Of a DNA stretch of 64,000 nt, positions 8,533 to 15,471 are shown piece after piece. A program made the position numbers and the translations under genes. Numbering within the stretch: position 1 is the stretch's first letter; the number at the start of each line of letters is the position of its first letter. Under the pieces are notes generated by a model. That model did not search any database, was not told the origin of the DNA, and was given only the letters and a program-made list of their open reading frames with translations. This DNA is from Streptacidiphilus sp. ASG 303. Lineage in GTDB: Bacteria > Actinomycetota > Actinomycetes > Streptomycetales > Streptomycetaceae. Location of the stretch: contig NZ_JAJLRA010000026.1 in NCBI RefSeq assembly GCF_020991365.1, positions 19,426 through 83,425 on the forward strand, read 5' to 3'.

Positions 8533-8538
8533 ACGCTA
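8533..8538 (-). promoter_or_regulatory. -10 element (TAGCGT) of a leaderless leader-peptide/metG transcript
   Basis: TAGCGT on the minus strand fits the TAnnnT consensus and ends 7 nt before the leader-peptide ATG. No convincing -35 hexamer is seen 16-19 nt upstream. Confidence 0.45.
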
Positions 8539-8601
8539 GCAGGGCGCACGGGCCGCCCGCACCGGGATTCCTCCGCACCCGGGACGGCCGCCGCGGCCCC
8601 C

Positions 8602-9099
8602 TCAGCCCCCCGCCGGTTCCGCCGGTTCCGCCGACTCCGCCGGTTCCGGCGGCTCGTCGCCGAGCAGGTAGCGGGCTCCCGGGCCGCCGTCCGCCGCCGC
8701 GTCGTCGGGGTTGTACAGCCGGCAGGTGCGCAGCGACAGGCAGCCGCAGCCGATGCAGCCGTCGAGCTTCCGGCGGAGCCGTTCCAGCTCCGCGATCCGG
8801 GCGTCGATGCGGTGCTGCCAGGTCGACGCCACCCGCGCCCACTCGCGGGCGTTCGGCGACCGGTCCTGCGGCAGTCCGCCCATCGCCCGCCGCGCCTCCT
8901 CCAGCGACAGGCCGACCTGCTGCGCCGCCCGGACGAACGCGACCCGGCGCAGCGCCGCCCGCGCGTACCGGCGCTGCCCGCCGGCGGTCCGCTCGGAGTG
9001 GATCAGGCCCAGCTCCTCGTAGTAGCGCAGGGCGGAGGGGGCGAGTCCGCTGCGGGCGGAGAGCTCCCCGATGGTGAGGCGGTCACGGAGTGCGGTCAC
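8602..9099 (-). CDS. soxR: SoxR-type MerR regulator, [2Fe-2S] redox sensor
   Basis: A MerR-family activator of 165 residues. The N-terminal winged helix (LTIGELSARSGLAPSALRYYEELGLI, residues 8-33) is followed by a dimerisation coiled coil (about 85-112). The iron-sulfur motif is CIGCGCLSLRTC with cysteines at 115, 118, 120 and 126, which is the CX2CXCX5C spacing of SoxR. The C-terminus is an acidic repeat of PAES/EPAEP residues. The GTG at 9099 was chosen because upstream codons run into the SoxR operator and the domain starts 8 residues later. In Streptomyces, SoxR responds to redox-active antibiotics rather than controlling soxS (established). The gene faces the split transketolase and its own box lies in the shared intergenic region. 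Confidence 0.92.
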   Translation of the reverse strand: MTALRDRLTIGELSARSGLAPSALRYYEELGLIHSERTAGGQRRYARAALRRVAFVRAAQQVGLSLEEARRAMGGLPQDRSPNAREWARVASTWQHRIDARIAELERLRRKLDGCIGCGCLSLRTCRLYNPDDAAADGGPGARYLLGDEPPEPAESAEPAEPAGG

Positions 9100-9118
9100 A
9101 TCGCCGATCCTAGGCCTC

Positions 9119-9149
9119 TTGACCTCAAGCGCGCTTGAGGTTGCAGCAT
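9119..9149 (+). promoter_or_regulatory. SoxR box inside a 19-bp-spacer promoter for the split transketolase
   Basis: -35 TTGACC (9119-9124) and -10 CAGCAT (9144-9149) are separated by 19 bp, the over-long spacer that MerR/SoxR activators untwist. Between them is the perfect palindrome CCTCAAGCGCGCTTGAGG (9123-9140). Its arms CCTCAAG/CTTGAGG are identical to those of the E. coli soxS operator. The predicted transcript starts at or beside the ATG at 9156. Confidence 0.85.
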
Positions 9150-9155
9150 CGTCCC

Positions 9156-9857
9156 ATGACGCTGACCAGTGAGAGCGCACGCCTCGGCCACCGCGACCTG
9201 CCCCGCCTGATGGCCCTGATGACCGGCGACGAGAAGCACGGCCCGGCCGCCACCTCCACCCTCGACGTCCTGTGGGTCCTCTACGACCGGGTGCTGCGCG
9301 TGACGCCGGAGACCGCCGACGCCCCCGACCGCGACCGCTTCCTCCTCTCCAAGGGCCACGGCCCGATGGCCTACTACGCGGTGCTCGCCGCCAAGGGGTT
9401 CCTCGACCCGGCGCTGCTGTCCGGCTTCGGCGGCTTCGACTCGCCGCTCGGGTACCACCCCGACCGGGTGCTGGTGCCCGGCGTGGAGATCAGCAGCGGC
9501 TCCCTCGGCCACGGCCTGCCGCTGGGCGTGGGCACCGCGCTCGGACTGCGCGCCCAGGGTCTGACCGACTCCCGGGTCTGGGTCCTCACCGGGGACGCCG
9601 AGCTCGACGAGGGATCCAACCAGGAGGCCGCCGCCTACGCGGGCGCGGTCGGCCTGGAGGCCCTGCACACCGTCGTCGTCGACAACTCCTCCGCCACCCA
9701 CGGCCGCCGCGGCGGCATCGCCGCCCGGTTCGCGGCGGAGGGCTGGTCGGTGCTCACGGCGGACGGCCGGGACCACGAGGCCCTGGCGGAGGCGTTCACC
9801 GCCCCGCACCCGGGACGGCCGCACGCCGTCGTCGCCGTCGTCGAGCCGAAGCACTGA
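9156..9857 (+). CDS. Transketolase, N-terminal (thiamine diphosphate-binding) subunit
   Basis: A 233-residue protein equal to the pyrophosphate-binding domain of transketolase. The ThDP/Mg motif is GDAELDEGSNQEA, starting at residue 146 with the conserved Asn at 155. LLSKGHGPMAYYAVLA (63-78) and SSGSLGHGLPLGVGTALG (113-130) are family signatures. It must pair with the C-terminal subunit encoded 109 bp downstream to make an active enzyme. The ATG at 9156 was chosen over a TTG further up because the latter lies inside the SoxR operator and the -10 element sits 6 bases before this ATG (leaderless). Split transketolases serve in accessory sugar metabolism; no aminoshikimate genes are nearby, so a stress or pentose role is more likely (inference). 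Confidence 0.9.
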   Translation: MTLTSESARLGHRDLPRLMALMTGDEKHGPAATSTLDVLWVLYDRVLRVTPETADAPDRDRFLLSKGHGPMAYYAVLAAKGFLDPALLSGFGGFDSPLGYHPDRVLVPGVEISSGSLGHGLPLGVGTALGLRAQGLTDSRVWVLTGDAELDEGSNQEAAAYAGAVGLEALHTVVVDNSSATHGRRGGIAARFAAEGWSVLTADGRDHEALAEAFTAPHPGRPHAVVAVVEPKH

Positions 9858-9966
9858 CCGGTCCGCCCGCCGGCCCGCCCCGTACGCCCCGCCCCTGACC
9901 GTCCCACCTGCCCGCCCGCCCGCCCGTCCCTCCGTCCGCCTGCCCGCCCGATCAGGAGACCCCGCC

Positions 9967-10866
9967 GTGCCCACCATGCGCGACCGCTTCGCCGCCGTCA
10001 CCACCCGCCTGCTCGACGAGGACCCGCGCCTCGCCCTCGTCCTCGCCGACATCTCCGCCGACCGCTTCACCGCAGCCGCCGCCGCCCACCCCGACCGGGT
10101 CCTCAACGTCGGCATCCGCGAGCAGCTGATGGTCTCCGTCGCCGGCGGCCTCGCCCTCACCGGCCTCCGGCCGGTCGTGCACACCTTCGCGAGCTTCCTC
10201 GTCGAGCGCGCCTTCGAGCAGGTCAAGCTCGACCTCGACCACCAGGACGCCGCCGCCGTCCTGGTCAGCGCCCTCGGCTCGTACGACTGGCCCGAGGGCG
10301 GCCGCACCCACCAGGCGCCCGGCGACGTGGCACTGATGGACACCCTGTCCGGCTGGACCGTCCACGTGCCGGGCCACCCCGACGAGGCCGAGGTGCTGCT
10401 GCGGGACGCCGTCGCCTCCGACGACCGGGTCTACGTGCGGCTCTCCGCCCAGCAGAACGCCGCCGCGCGGCCCGTGGCGCCCGGCCGGTTCACCCCGGTG
10501 CGGCAGGGCTCGGCCGGGACGGTTGTCGCGGTCGGACCGATGCTCGACGCGGTGCTCGCCGCCGTCGAGGGGCTGGACGTCTCCGTGCTCTACGCCGCCA
10601 CCGTGCGGCCCTTCGACGGCGCCGCGCTGCGTGCCGCGACGGAGGGCGCGGCCGACGTGGTGCTGGTGGAGCCGTACCTCGCGGGCACCTCGGTCCCGTT
10701 CGCCGCACAGGCGCTGGAGGACCGTCCGCACCGGCTGCTCGGCCTCGGCGTCGCCCGTGCCGAACTGCGCCGCTACGGCACCATGGCCGACCACCTCGCG
10801 GCCCACGGTCTGGACCCCCGCTCCCTGCGCGCGCGCATCTCCGGCTTCCTGCCGCTGCCGGTGTGA
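9967..10866 (+). CDS. Transketolase, C-terminal subunit (pyrimidine-binding plus C-terminal domain)
   Basis: A 299-residue partner of the preceding protein. The PYR domain spans about residues 3-165, with IREQLMVSVAGGLALTGLRPVVHTFASFL containing the Glu that activates the thiamine ring in transketolases. A transketolase C-terminal domain (about 180-290) follows. DWPEGGRTHQAPGDVALM resembles the family's loop after the PYR core. The start is GTG with AGGAG 10 bases upstream. The 109-bp gap from the first subunit is a C-rich stretch without promoter or terminator, so the two are probably co-transcribed from the SoxR promoter. The gene ends before a strong bidirectional terminator. Confidence 0.9.
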   Translation: MPTMRDRFAAVTTRLLDEDPRLALVLADISADRFTAAAAAHPDRVLNVGIREQLMVSVAGGLALTGLRPVVHTFASFLVERAFEQVKLDLDHQDAAAVLVSALGSYDWPEGGRTHQAPGDVALMDTLSGWTVHVPGHPDEAEVLLRDAVASDDRVYVRLSAQQNAAARPVAPGRFTPVRQGSAGTVVAVGPMLDAVLAAVEGLDVSVLYAATVRPFDGAALRAATEGAADVVLVEPYLAGTSVPFAAQALEDRPHRLLGLGVARAELRRYGTMADHLAAHGLDPRSLRARISGFLPLPV

Positions 10867-10929
10867 CGCCGGACCCGGCCGGGGTCCGCCCAGGTCCGGC
10901 CGGGTTTGGCGGCGTGTCCCGCCCGGTGG

Positions 10930-10967
10930 GGCGGGGCCGGGCCGTCCCGGGACGGCCCGGCCCCGCC
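10930..10967. terminator. Bidirectional terminator between transketolase and MFS genes
   Basis: A near-continuous 38-nt palindrome (arms of 19 bp, turning at TCCCGGGA) lies between the two convergent genes, 63 nt after the transketolase stop and 5 nt beyond the MFS stop. Confidence 0.75.
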
Positions 10968-10972
10968 GGCCG

Positions 10973-12760
10973 TCAGGCGGCCGTCCGGTGGACGGTGCAC
11001 CGGTCCGCCGGGTCCGCCTCCCGGCCGACCGCCGGGGCGGCGGTGAGCCCGCCGGGCCGCTCCGTGGCAGCGCGGTCCACGCCGGCGGCCTCCCTGCCGT
11101 GGCGCTCCACACCGGCCCGCTCCACACCGGCCCGCTGTGCGCCGACCCGTTCCGCGGCGGACGGCCGCCCGGTGCGGCGCAGCAGCAGCCAGGCTCCGGC
11201 GGCCGCCGCCGCGGGCAGCGCCCCGGCGAGGAGCGAGGCCGTGCCCATGCCCTCGACGAAGGCCTGCCGGGCGGCCGCCATGACCGCCTCGGCCGCCGGG
11301 CCGGGCAGTCCGGCGGCGACCTCGGCGGCACCGCCCAGGGAGTCGCGCACCCGGTCGGCGGCACCGCCGCCGACGCCCGCCGGCACGGCGACCCCGGCCC
11401 GGTACAGGCCGGTCAGGACCGATCCGATCAGCGCGATGCCCAGGGCGGCCCCCAGCTCGTACGCGGTCTCGGAGACCGCGGAGGCGGCGCCCGCCTTGCG
11501 GGCGGGGGCGGCGGCCAGCACCAGGTCGGTGGCCAGGGTGTAGACGACGCCCTCCGCCGCGCCGACGGCGAGGAAGGCCGCGCCGAGCAGCGGGTACGGG
11601 GTGCCGGTGCCGGTCCAGCCGAGGGAGCCGAGTCCGGCGCCCATCAGCAGCAGGCCGCCGGCCAGGGCCGCGCGGGGGCCGGAGCGCCGGGCCAGCCGTC
11701 CGGCGAGCAGGCCGCCCGCGATCGCGCCGCCGAAGGCGGGCAGCTCGGCGATGCCGGCCCGCAGCGGCGACCAGCCCCGGACGAGTTGGAAGTACTGTGA
11801 GACGAAGAAGACCACGCCGGACAGGCCGACCAGCGCGACCAGCGCGGCGGTCACCGCCGCGGTGAAGCGGCGGTCGGCGAAGAGGCGGACGTCCAGCAGC
11901 GGCACCGCGAGCCGCAGCTGCCGCCGGACGAACACGGCCAGGGCGGCTGCACCGGCCAGGCCCGCGGCCAGGACGTCGGCGCGGCCGGGGCCGTGCACGG
12001 CGGCCTCCTTCACCGCGTACACGGTGCCGACGACGCCCGCCAGGGACAGGGCCACGCTCGGCAGGTCCCACGCGCCGGGCCGCGGGTCCCGCGACTCGGG
12101 GAGCAGCCGGGCCCCGAGGACGAGCAGCAGAGCCATCACCGGCAGGTTGACCAGGAAGACCGAGCCCCACCAGAAGTGCTCCAGCAGCAGGCCGCCGAGC
12201 AGCGGACCGGCCGCGGCGCCCGCGGTCGCGGCGGCGCCCCAGACGCCGATGGCGGTGGCCCGCTCGCGGTCGTCGGGGAAGAGGACCCGGATGAGCGACA
12301 GGGTGGACGGCATGATGGCGGCGCCGGCGACGCCGAGCACGGCGCGGGCGGCGATCAGGGCGCCGGGGCCCGGCGCGTAGGCGGCGGCCAGCGAGGCCGC
12401 GCCGAAACCGGCCGCGCCCCAGAGCAGCACCCGCCGGCGCCCGAGGCGGTCGCTGAGCGAGCCCATGGAGACCAGCAGGCCGGCCAGGACGAAGGAGTAG
12501 ACGTCGCCGATCCACAGGAGCTGGGTGCCGCCGGGCCGCAGGTCCTCGCTGATGAAGGGGACGGCCAGGGAGAGCACGGTGGCGTCGACGGCGACCAGCA
12601 GCACGCCGAGGACGAGCACGCCGAGGGCGGTCCACCGGCCGCGGTCCGTCAGGGCCGGTGCGGTGGTGGCGGGGGCCGCGGGGGTGGGGTGGGCGGCGAT
12701 GGGGCGCGTGCCGGTGGTGGCGGGGGCTGCGGGGGTGGGCTGCGTGCGGGGGGCGGTCAT
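10973..12760 (-). CDS. MFS drug efflux transporter, DHA2 (14-helix) type
   Basis: A 595-residue membrane protein with about 14 hydrophobic segments. The DHA2 signatures include VLLVAVDATVLSLAVPFIS in the first helix, SDRLGRRRVLLWGAAGF in the loop after helix 2, and LGVAGAAIMPSTLSLI (motif C region). The last 70 residues are a hydrophilic Arg/Ala tail. Members export quaternary amines, dyes or antibiotics by proton antiport. The ATG has AGGAG 9 bases upstream and overlaps the stop of the upstream tetR gene by 4 bases, so the regulator and transporter form one operon. Self-regulated efflux is the expected role; the substrate is unknown. Confidence 0.92.
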   Translation of the reverse strand: MTAPRTQPTPAAPATTGTRPIAAHPTPAAPATTAPALTDRGRWTALGVLVLGVLLVAVDATVLSLAVPFISEDLRPGGTQLLWIGDVYSFVLAGLLVSMGSLSDRLGRRRVLLWGAAGFGAASLAAAYAPGPGALIAARAVLGVAGAAIMPSTLSLIRVLFPDDRERATAIGVWGAAATAGAAAGPLLGGLLLEHFWWGSVFLVNLPVMALLLVLGARLLPESRDPRPGAWDLPSVALSLAGVVGTVYAVKEAAVHGPGRADVLAAGLAGAAALAVFVRRQLRLAVPLLDVRLFADRRFTAAVTAALVALVGLSGVVFFVSQYFQLVRGWSPLRAGIAELPAFGGAIAGGLLAGRLARRSGPRAALAGGLLLMGAGLGSLGWTGTGTPYPLLGAAFLAVGAAEGVVYTLATDLVLAAAPARKAGAASAVSETAYELGAALGIALIGSVLTGLYRAGVAVPAGVGGGAADRVRDSLGGAAEVAAGLPGPAAEAVMAAARQAFVEGMGTASLLAGALPAAAAAGAWLLLRRTGRPSAAERVGAQRAGVERAGVERHGREAAGVDRAATERPGGLTAAPAVGREADPADRCTVHRTAA

Positions 12761-13308
12761 GGTGCGGGTCTCCTGGTGGCTCCGCCGAGGAACAGCTCGG
12801 CGAGGGCGTGGGCACTGTCGCGGGGGGCCAGCCGGCCGTCCTGGACGGCCCAGCCCACGCCCGCGACGAGGTCGAGGAAGGCCTCGCTCAGCCACGCGGC
12901 GGGAAGTTCGATGCGGAAGGCGCCCTCCTGCTGACCGCGCAGGAACAGGGCGCGGACGCGGGCGTCGAGGCGGTCCCAGGCCTCGTTGATCCCGGTGTCC
13001 TCGTAGAGCTTGCTCTCGCCGGTCAGGAAGGCGCAGAGCTGCGAGAGCGGGATGACGGCGTCGACCAGCCGGCGGACGGCCGCCACCGCGTCGCCCTCGT
13101 CGATCCGGGCGTCGTCCAGGGCCTGGGCGAACCGCCGCAGGGCCAGTGCGCCGACCTCCCGCACCAGGGCGTCGCGCCCGGGGAAGAGCCGGTGCAGGGT
13201 GGCGCGGCTGACGCCCGCGGCGCGGGCGATCTCGTCCATGGCGGCGTTCGGCTGCCGGGAGAGGACGCCGACGGCGGCGTTGAGCACGGAGTCGCGGTCG
13301 ATGGCCAT
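12757..13308 (-). CDS. TetR-family repressor of the adjacent MFS pump
   Basis: A 183-residue regulator. The N-terminal helix-turn-helix (NAAMDEIARAAGVSRATLHRLFPGRDAL, about residues 18-45) has the TetR signature. The C-terminal ligand domain resembles the TetR C-terminal groups tied to efflux. It precedes the MFS gene with an ATGA overlap, the classical repressor-pump operon. The ATG lies 6 nt after a TATGGT hexamer, which predicts a leaderless transcript, and a perfect palindrome just upstream is the probable operator. Confidence 0.9.
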   Translation of the reverse strand: MAIDRDSVLNAAVGVLSRQPNAAMDEIARAAGVSRATLHRLFPGRDALVREVGALALRRFAQALDDARIDEGDAVAAVRRLVDAVIPLSQLCAFLTGESKLYEDTGINEAWDRLDARVRALFLRGQQEGAFRIELPAAWLSEAFLDLVAGVGWAVQDGRLAPRDSAHALAELFLGGATRRPAP

Positions 13309-13327
13309 GAGTCAACCATAGCCCATC

Positions 13328-13345
13328 TGAGACACAACTGTCTCA
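13328..13345. promoter_or_regulatory. TetR operator candidate
   Basis: TGAGACA-CAAC-TGTCTCA, a perfect 7-bp inverted repeat with 4-bp spacer, lies 20 bp upstream of the tetR start and overlaps the expected -35 region of its promoter (-10 TATGGT). The rest of the 355-bp gap to 13663 contains only the hairpin at 13540-13574 and purine-rich [13 protein letters not shown] repeats. Confidence 0.7.
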
Positions 13346-13539
13346 TCAGTGATCGCGACGTATCCGCTGAGACCTTCTCGGAGCGCTCGCGCGGGGGAGG
13401 GGCACTGGGGGAGGGTGCGCCGGGACCGGCCGGACCGCGTCCGACGCGCGCGGGTCCGGTGACCGCGCGGTCCCTGCGCCCGGTCGCGGCCCGGCCGGTC
13501 CGCCGACACGCCCGCGCGGGGGCGGCCGGGAACGCGCAG

Positions 13540-13574
13540 AAGCCGGCGTGCGGCACGGGGCCGCCCGCCGGCTT
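13540..13574 (-). terminator. Hairpin downstream of the sepF-like gene
   Basis: AAGCCGGCG pairs with CGCCGGCTT, then after one mismatch GCGGC pairs with GCCGC around an ACGGG loop. It lies about 90 nt past the sepF-like stop on the minus strand and has no U-tract. Confidence 0.6.
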
Positions 13575-13663
13575 CGGGGCCGGAGGCTCGGGAGGGGAGG
13601 GATCAGGAGGGGACGGGAGGGGACGGGAGCGGGACGGGGCGCAGTCGCGGCCGCCCCGGGGCG

Positions 13664-14056
13664 TCAGCTCTGGTTGTAGAACCCGGTGTCGTCCAGCGGC
13701 CGGTCGATCACCATGACCTCCACCTCCGGCGGCGTCAGCAGGAACACCCGCCGGGCGATCCGCTCGATGGAGCCGCGGGTGCCGAAGACCAGGCCGGAGG
13801 CGAAGTCGACCAGCCGCTTGGCGTCGGCGTCCGGCATCTCCGAGACGTCCATGACCACCGGCGTGCCGGACCGCACGTGCTCGCCGACCACCCGGGCGGT
13901 CTCGAACCCGCTCGGGCGCACCGAGACGATCCGCGCCGCCTCGGCCGGGGCGGGCGCCGCCACCGCCTCCGTGGCCCACGGATCCTCGTGGACGGGGACC
14001 GCGTAGCCGCCGGAGGGCATCAGCCACCCGTGGTGCTCGTCACGAAGTGCTCCCAT
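13664..14056 (-). CDS. SepF-like cell division protein
   Basis: A 130-residue protein with the SepF (DUF552) domain over about residues 42-125: IVSVRPSGFETARVVGEHVRSG, VVMDVSEMPDADAKRLVDFASGLVFG, then VFLLTPPEVEV and the typical ending FYNQS. SepF anchors FtsZ to the membrane. Streptomyces carries several paralogues, including SflA/SflB-like versions that modulate SepF (established). This copy is short and lacks the long acidic linker of main SepF, and it is not near ftsZ, so it is probably one of the accessory paralogues. The ATG at 14056 was chosen for the perfect AGGAGG 6 bases upstream. It is monocistronic. Confidence 0.85.
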   Translation of the reverse strand: MGALRDEHHGWLMPSGGYAVPVHEDPWATEAVAAPAPAEAARIVSVRPSGFETARVVGEHVRSGTPVVMDVSEMPDADAKRLVDFASGLVFGTRGSIERIARRVFLLTPPEVEVMVIDRPLDDTGFYNQS

Positions 14057-14295
14057 GCCGCGCCTCCTCATCCCGTCACATCCTGTTCCGGCGGCCTACC
14101 CGTCTTCTGACGTGTCATCCACTCGCCGGAACTGTCCGAGTATCGCACTGATCAGTCCATCCGCGCCCGCACGGGACCGCCGTACGGGTCGTGGCGCGTG
14201 CGACACCGGTCGTCTCCTGCGACGCCGCAGCCCGGCGCCCGGTTCCGCGGACGGGAACGTCAATCCGGCGTGACCCGGCGTCACCCTTCCGGTCG

Positions 14296-14805
14296 TCACT
14301 CCCCGGTGGCGCCGTCGATCCGCTCGCGCAGCAGGTCGGCGTGGCCGTTGTGGCGCGCGTACTCCTCGATCATGTGGACGAGGATCCAGCGCAGCGAGAC
14401 GTCCTCGCCGCGCCGCTGCCTCCTGCCGACCGTGTCCAGCGGCAGGCCGGCTGCCGCCTTCCGCGCCCCCTCGCACTCCGCCCGCCAGGTGGCGAAGGCC
14501 TCGGCCGGGTCGGCGGTGTCCACGTCGTCGAAGTCGCCGTCCGGCCGCTCCTCGCTCCAGTAGCGGCCCCGGGTGAACTCCTCGCCGCCCAGGATCCCCT
14601 GGAACCAGTGGCGCTCCACCTCGGCCATGTGCCGCACCAGGCCGAGCAGGGACAGGTTGGACGGCTCCGCCGAGCGGCGGCGCAGCTGGTCGGCGTCCAG
14701 CCCCTCGCACTTGAGGGCGAGCGTGGCGCGGTGGTAGTCCAGCCAGGAGTCCAGCATGGTGCGCTCGTCGGAGACGAAGGACGGGTCTGTGCGTGCCTCG
14801 GTCAT
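14296..14805 (-). CDS. DinB/DUF664 family protein
   Basis: A 169-residue four-helix-bundle protein of the DinB superfamily (DUF664). Signatures are ERTMLDSWLDYHRATLALKCEGL near the N-terminus, LSLLGLVRHMAEVERHWF in the middle and LRWILVHMIEEYARHNGHADLLRE at the C-terminus. The two His-containing helices (H in VRHMAEVERHW and EEYARHNGH) are where relatives bind a metal, as in mycothiol- and bacillithiol-dependent enzymes. The precise reaction is unknown. The start was set at 14805 (MTEARTD) because a CAGGAT hexamer lies 7 bases upstream (leaderless); an ATG three codons earlier is possible. Confidence 0.85.
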   Translation of the reverse strand: MTEARTDPSFVSDERTMLDSWLDYHRATLALKCEGLDADQLRRRSAEPSNLSLLGLVRHMAEVERHWFQGILGGEEFTRGRYWSEERPDGDFDDVDTADPAEAFATWRAECEGARKAAAGLPLDTVGRRQRRGEDVSLRWILVHMIEEYARHNGHADLLRERIDGATGE

Positions 14806-14958
14806 GCCGGACATCCTGGCGGCCCGCTCCCGGGGGCGCGAGCACTTTTCCGGGCGCCCGGACCCCGGGCCGCGCTACGGTGGGGCGCCCCCGACGACCG
14901 GAGGCCGGACCGCGTGGTGGCCGGACCCCGGCGGCGGGGGACGACGAGGGGGACGGCG

Positions 14959-15471
14959 ATGCGCGGTGCGGTGAAGGGGGCCAACCTGGCCCTGCGGTTC
15001 CTGCTGGAGCTGGTGGCGTTCGCCGCACTCGCCTACGGCGGCTACCACGCCCCTGCGCCCCTGCCGCTCCGGATCGCCCTGGCGGTGCTGCTCCCCGCGG
15101 CCGCGGCCTGGCTCTGGGGCCGCTACGCCTCGCCCCGCGCGGTCGTCCGCTCGGCCCCCGCCTGGCTCGCCACCCAGCTCGCCGTCATGGGCGCCGCCGC
15201 CGCGGCCCTGGCCGCCACCGGGCACCCGGCGGCCGCCGCCGGCTTCGCCGTGCTCGTGGTCGCCAACACCGCGATGCTGGCCGCCGTGGGCTCCTGGCAC
15301 CCGCCCCGCCCCGGCGACGCGCCCCGTCCCGGCGACGCGCCCCGTCCCGGCGACGCGCCCCGTCCCGGCGACGCGCCCCGTCCCGGCGGCGCTCCCCGCC
15401 CCGGCGACGGCCCCGGCCCCGGCGGGCGGGCCGACCGCCGGGACGGCGGTCAGCCCGCCAGCGCCCCATAG
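14959..15471 (+). CDS. YrdB family (DUF2568) membrane protein with a hexapeptide-repeat tail
   Basis: A 170-residue protein. Residues 1-112 are four hydrophobic segments typical of YrdB/DUF2568 (NLALRFLLELVAFAALAYGGY at the start, WGRYASPRA in the loop). The rest is a hydrophilic tail of repeated APRPGD units encoded by an 18-bp tandem repeat. The core family is about 110-120 residues, so the repeat is an added extension. The function of the family is unknown. GAGGGGG lies upstream of the ATG. The last 22 bases overlap the end of the convergent serine hydrolase gene. Confidence 0.8.
   Translation: MRGAVKGANLALRFLLELVAFAALAYGGYHAPAPLPLRIALAVLLPAAAAWLWGRYASPRAVVRSAPAWLATQLAVMGAAAAALAATGHPAAAAGFAVLVVANTAMLAAVGSWHPPRPGDAPRPGDAPRPGDAPRPGDAPRPGGAPRPGDGPGPGGRADRRDGGQPASAP
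15301..15408 (+). repeat. 18-bp tandem repeat, six units, coding APRPGD
   Basis: Six 18-bp units; units 2-4 are identical (GCGCCCCGTCCCGGCGAC) and the rest vary by 1-3 bases. The period is a multiple of three, so copy number can change without frameshift. Confidence 0.9.

Noticed and set aside
9156..10866. Split transketolase as part of an aminoshikimate or ansamycin cluster
   Set aside because: No AHBA synthase, aminoDHQ synthase or polyketide genes are present in the window; the SoxR box gives a better context.
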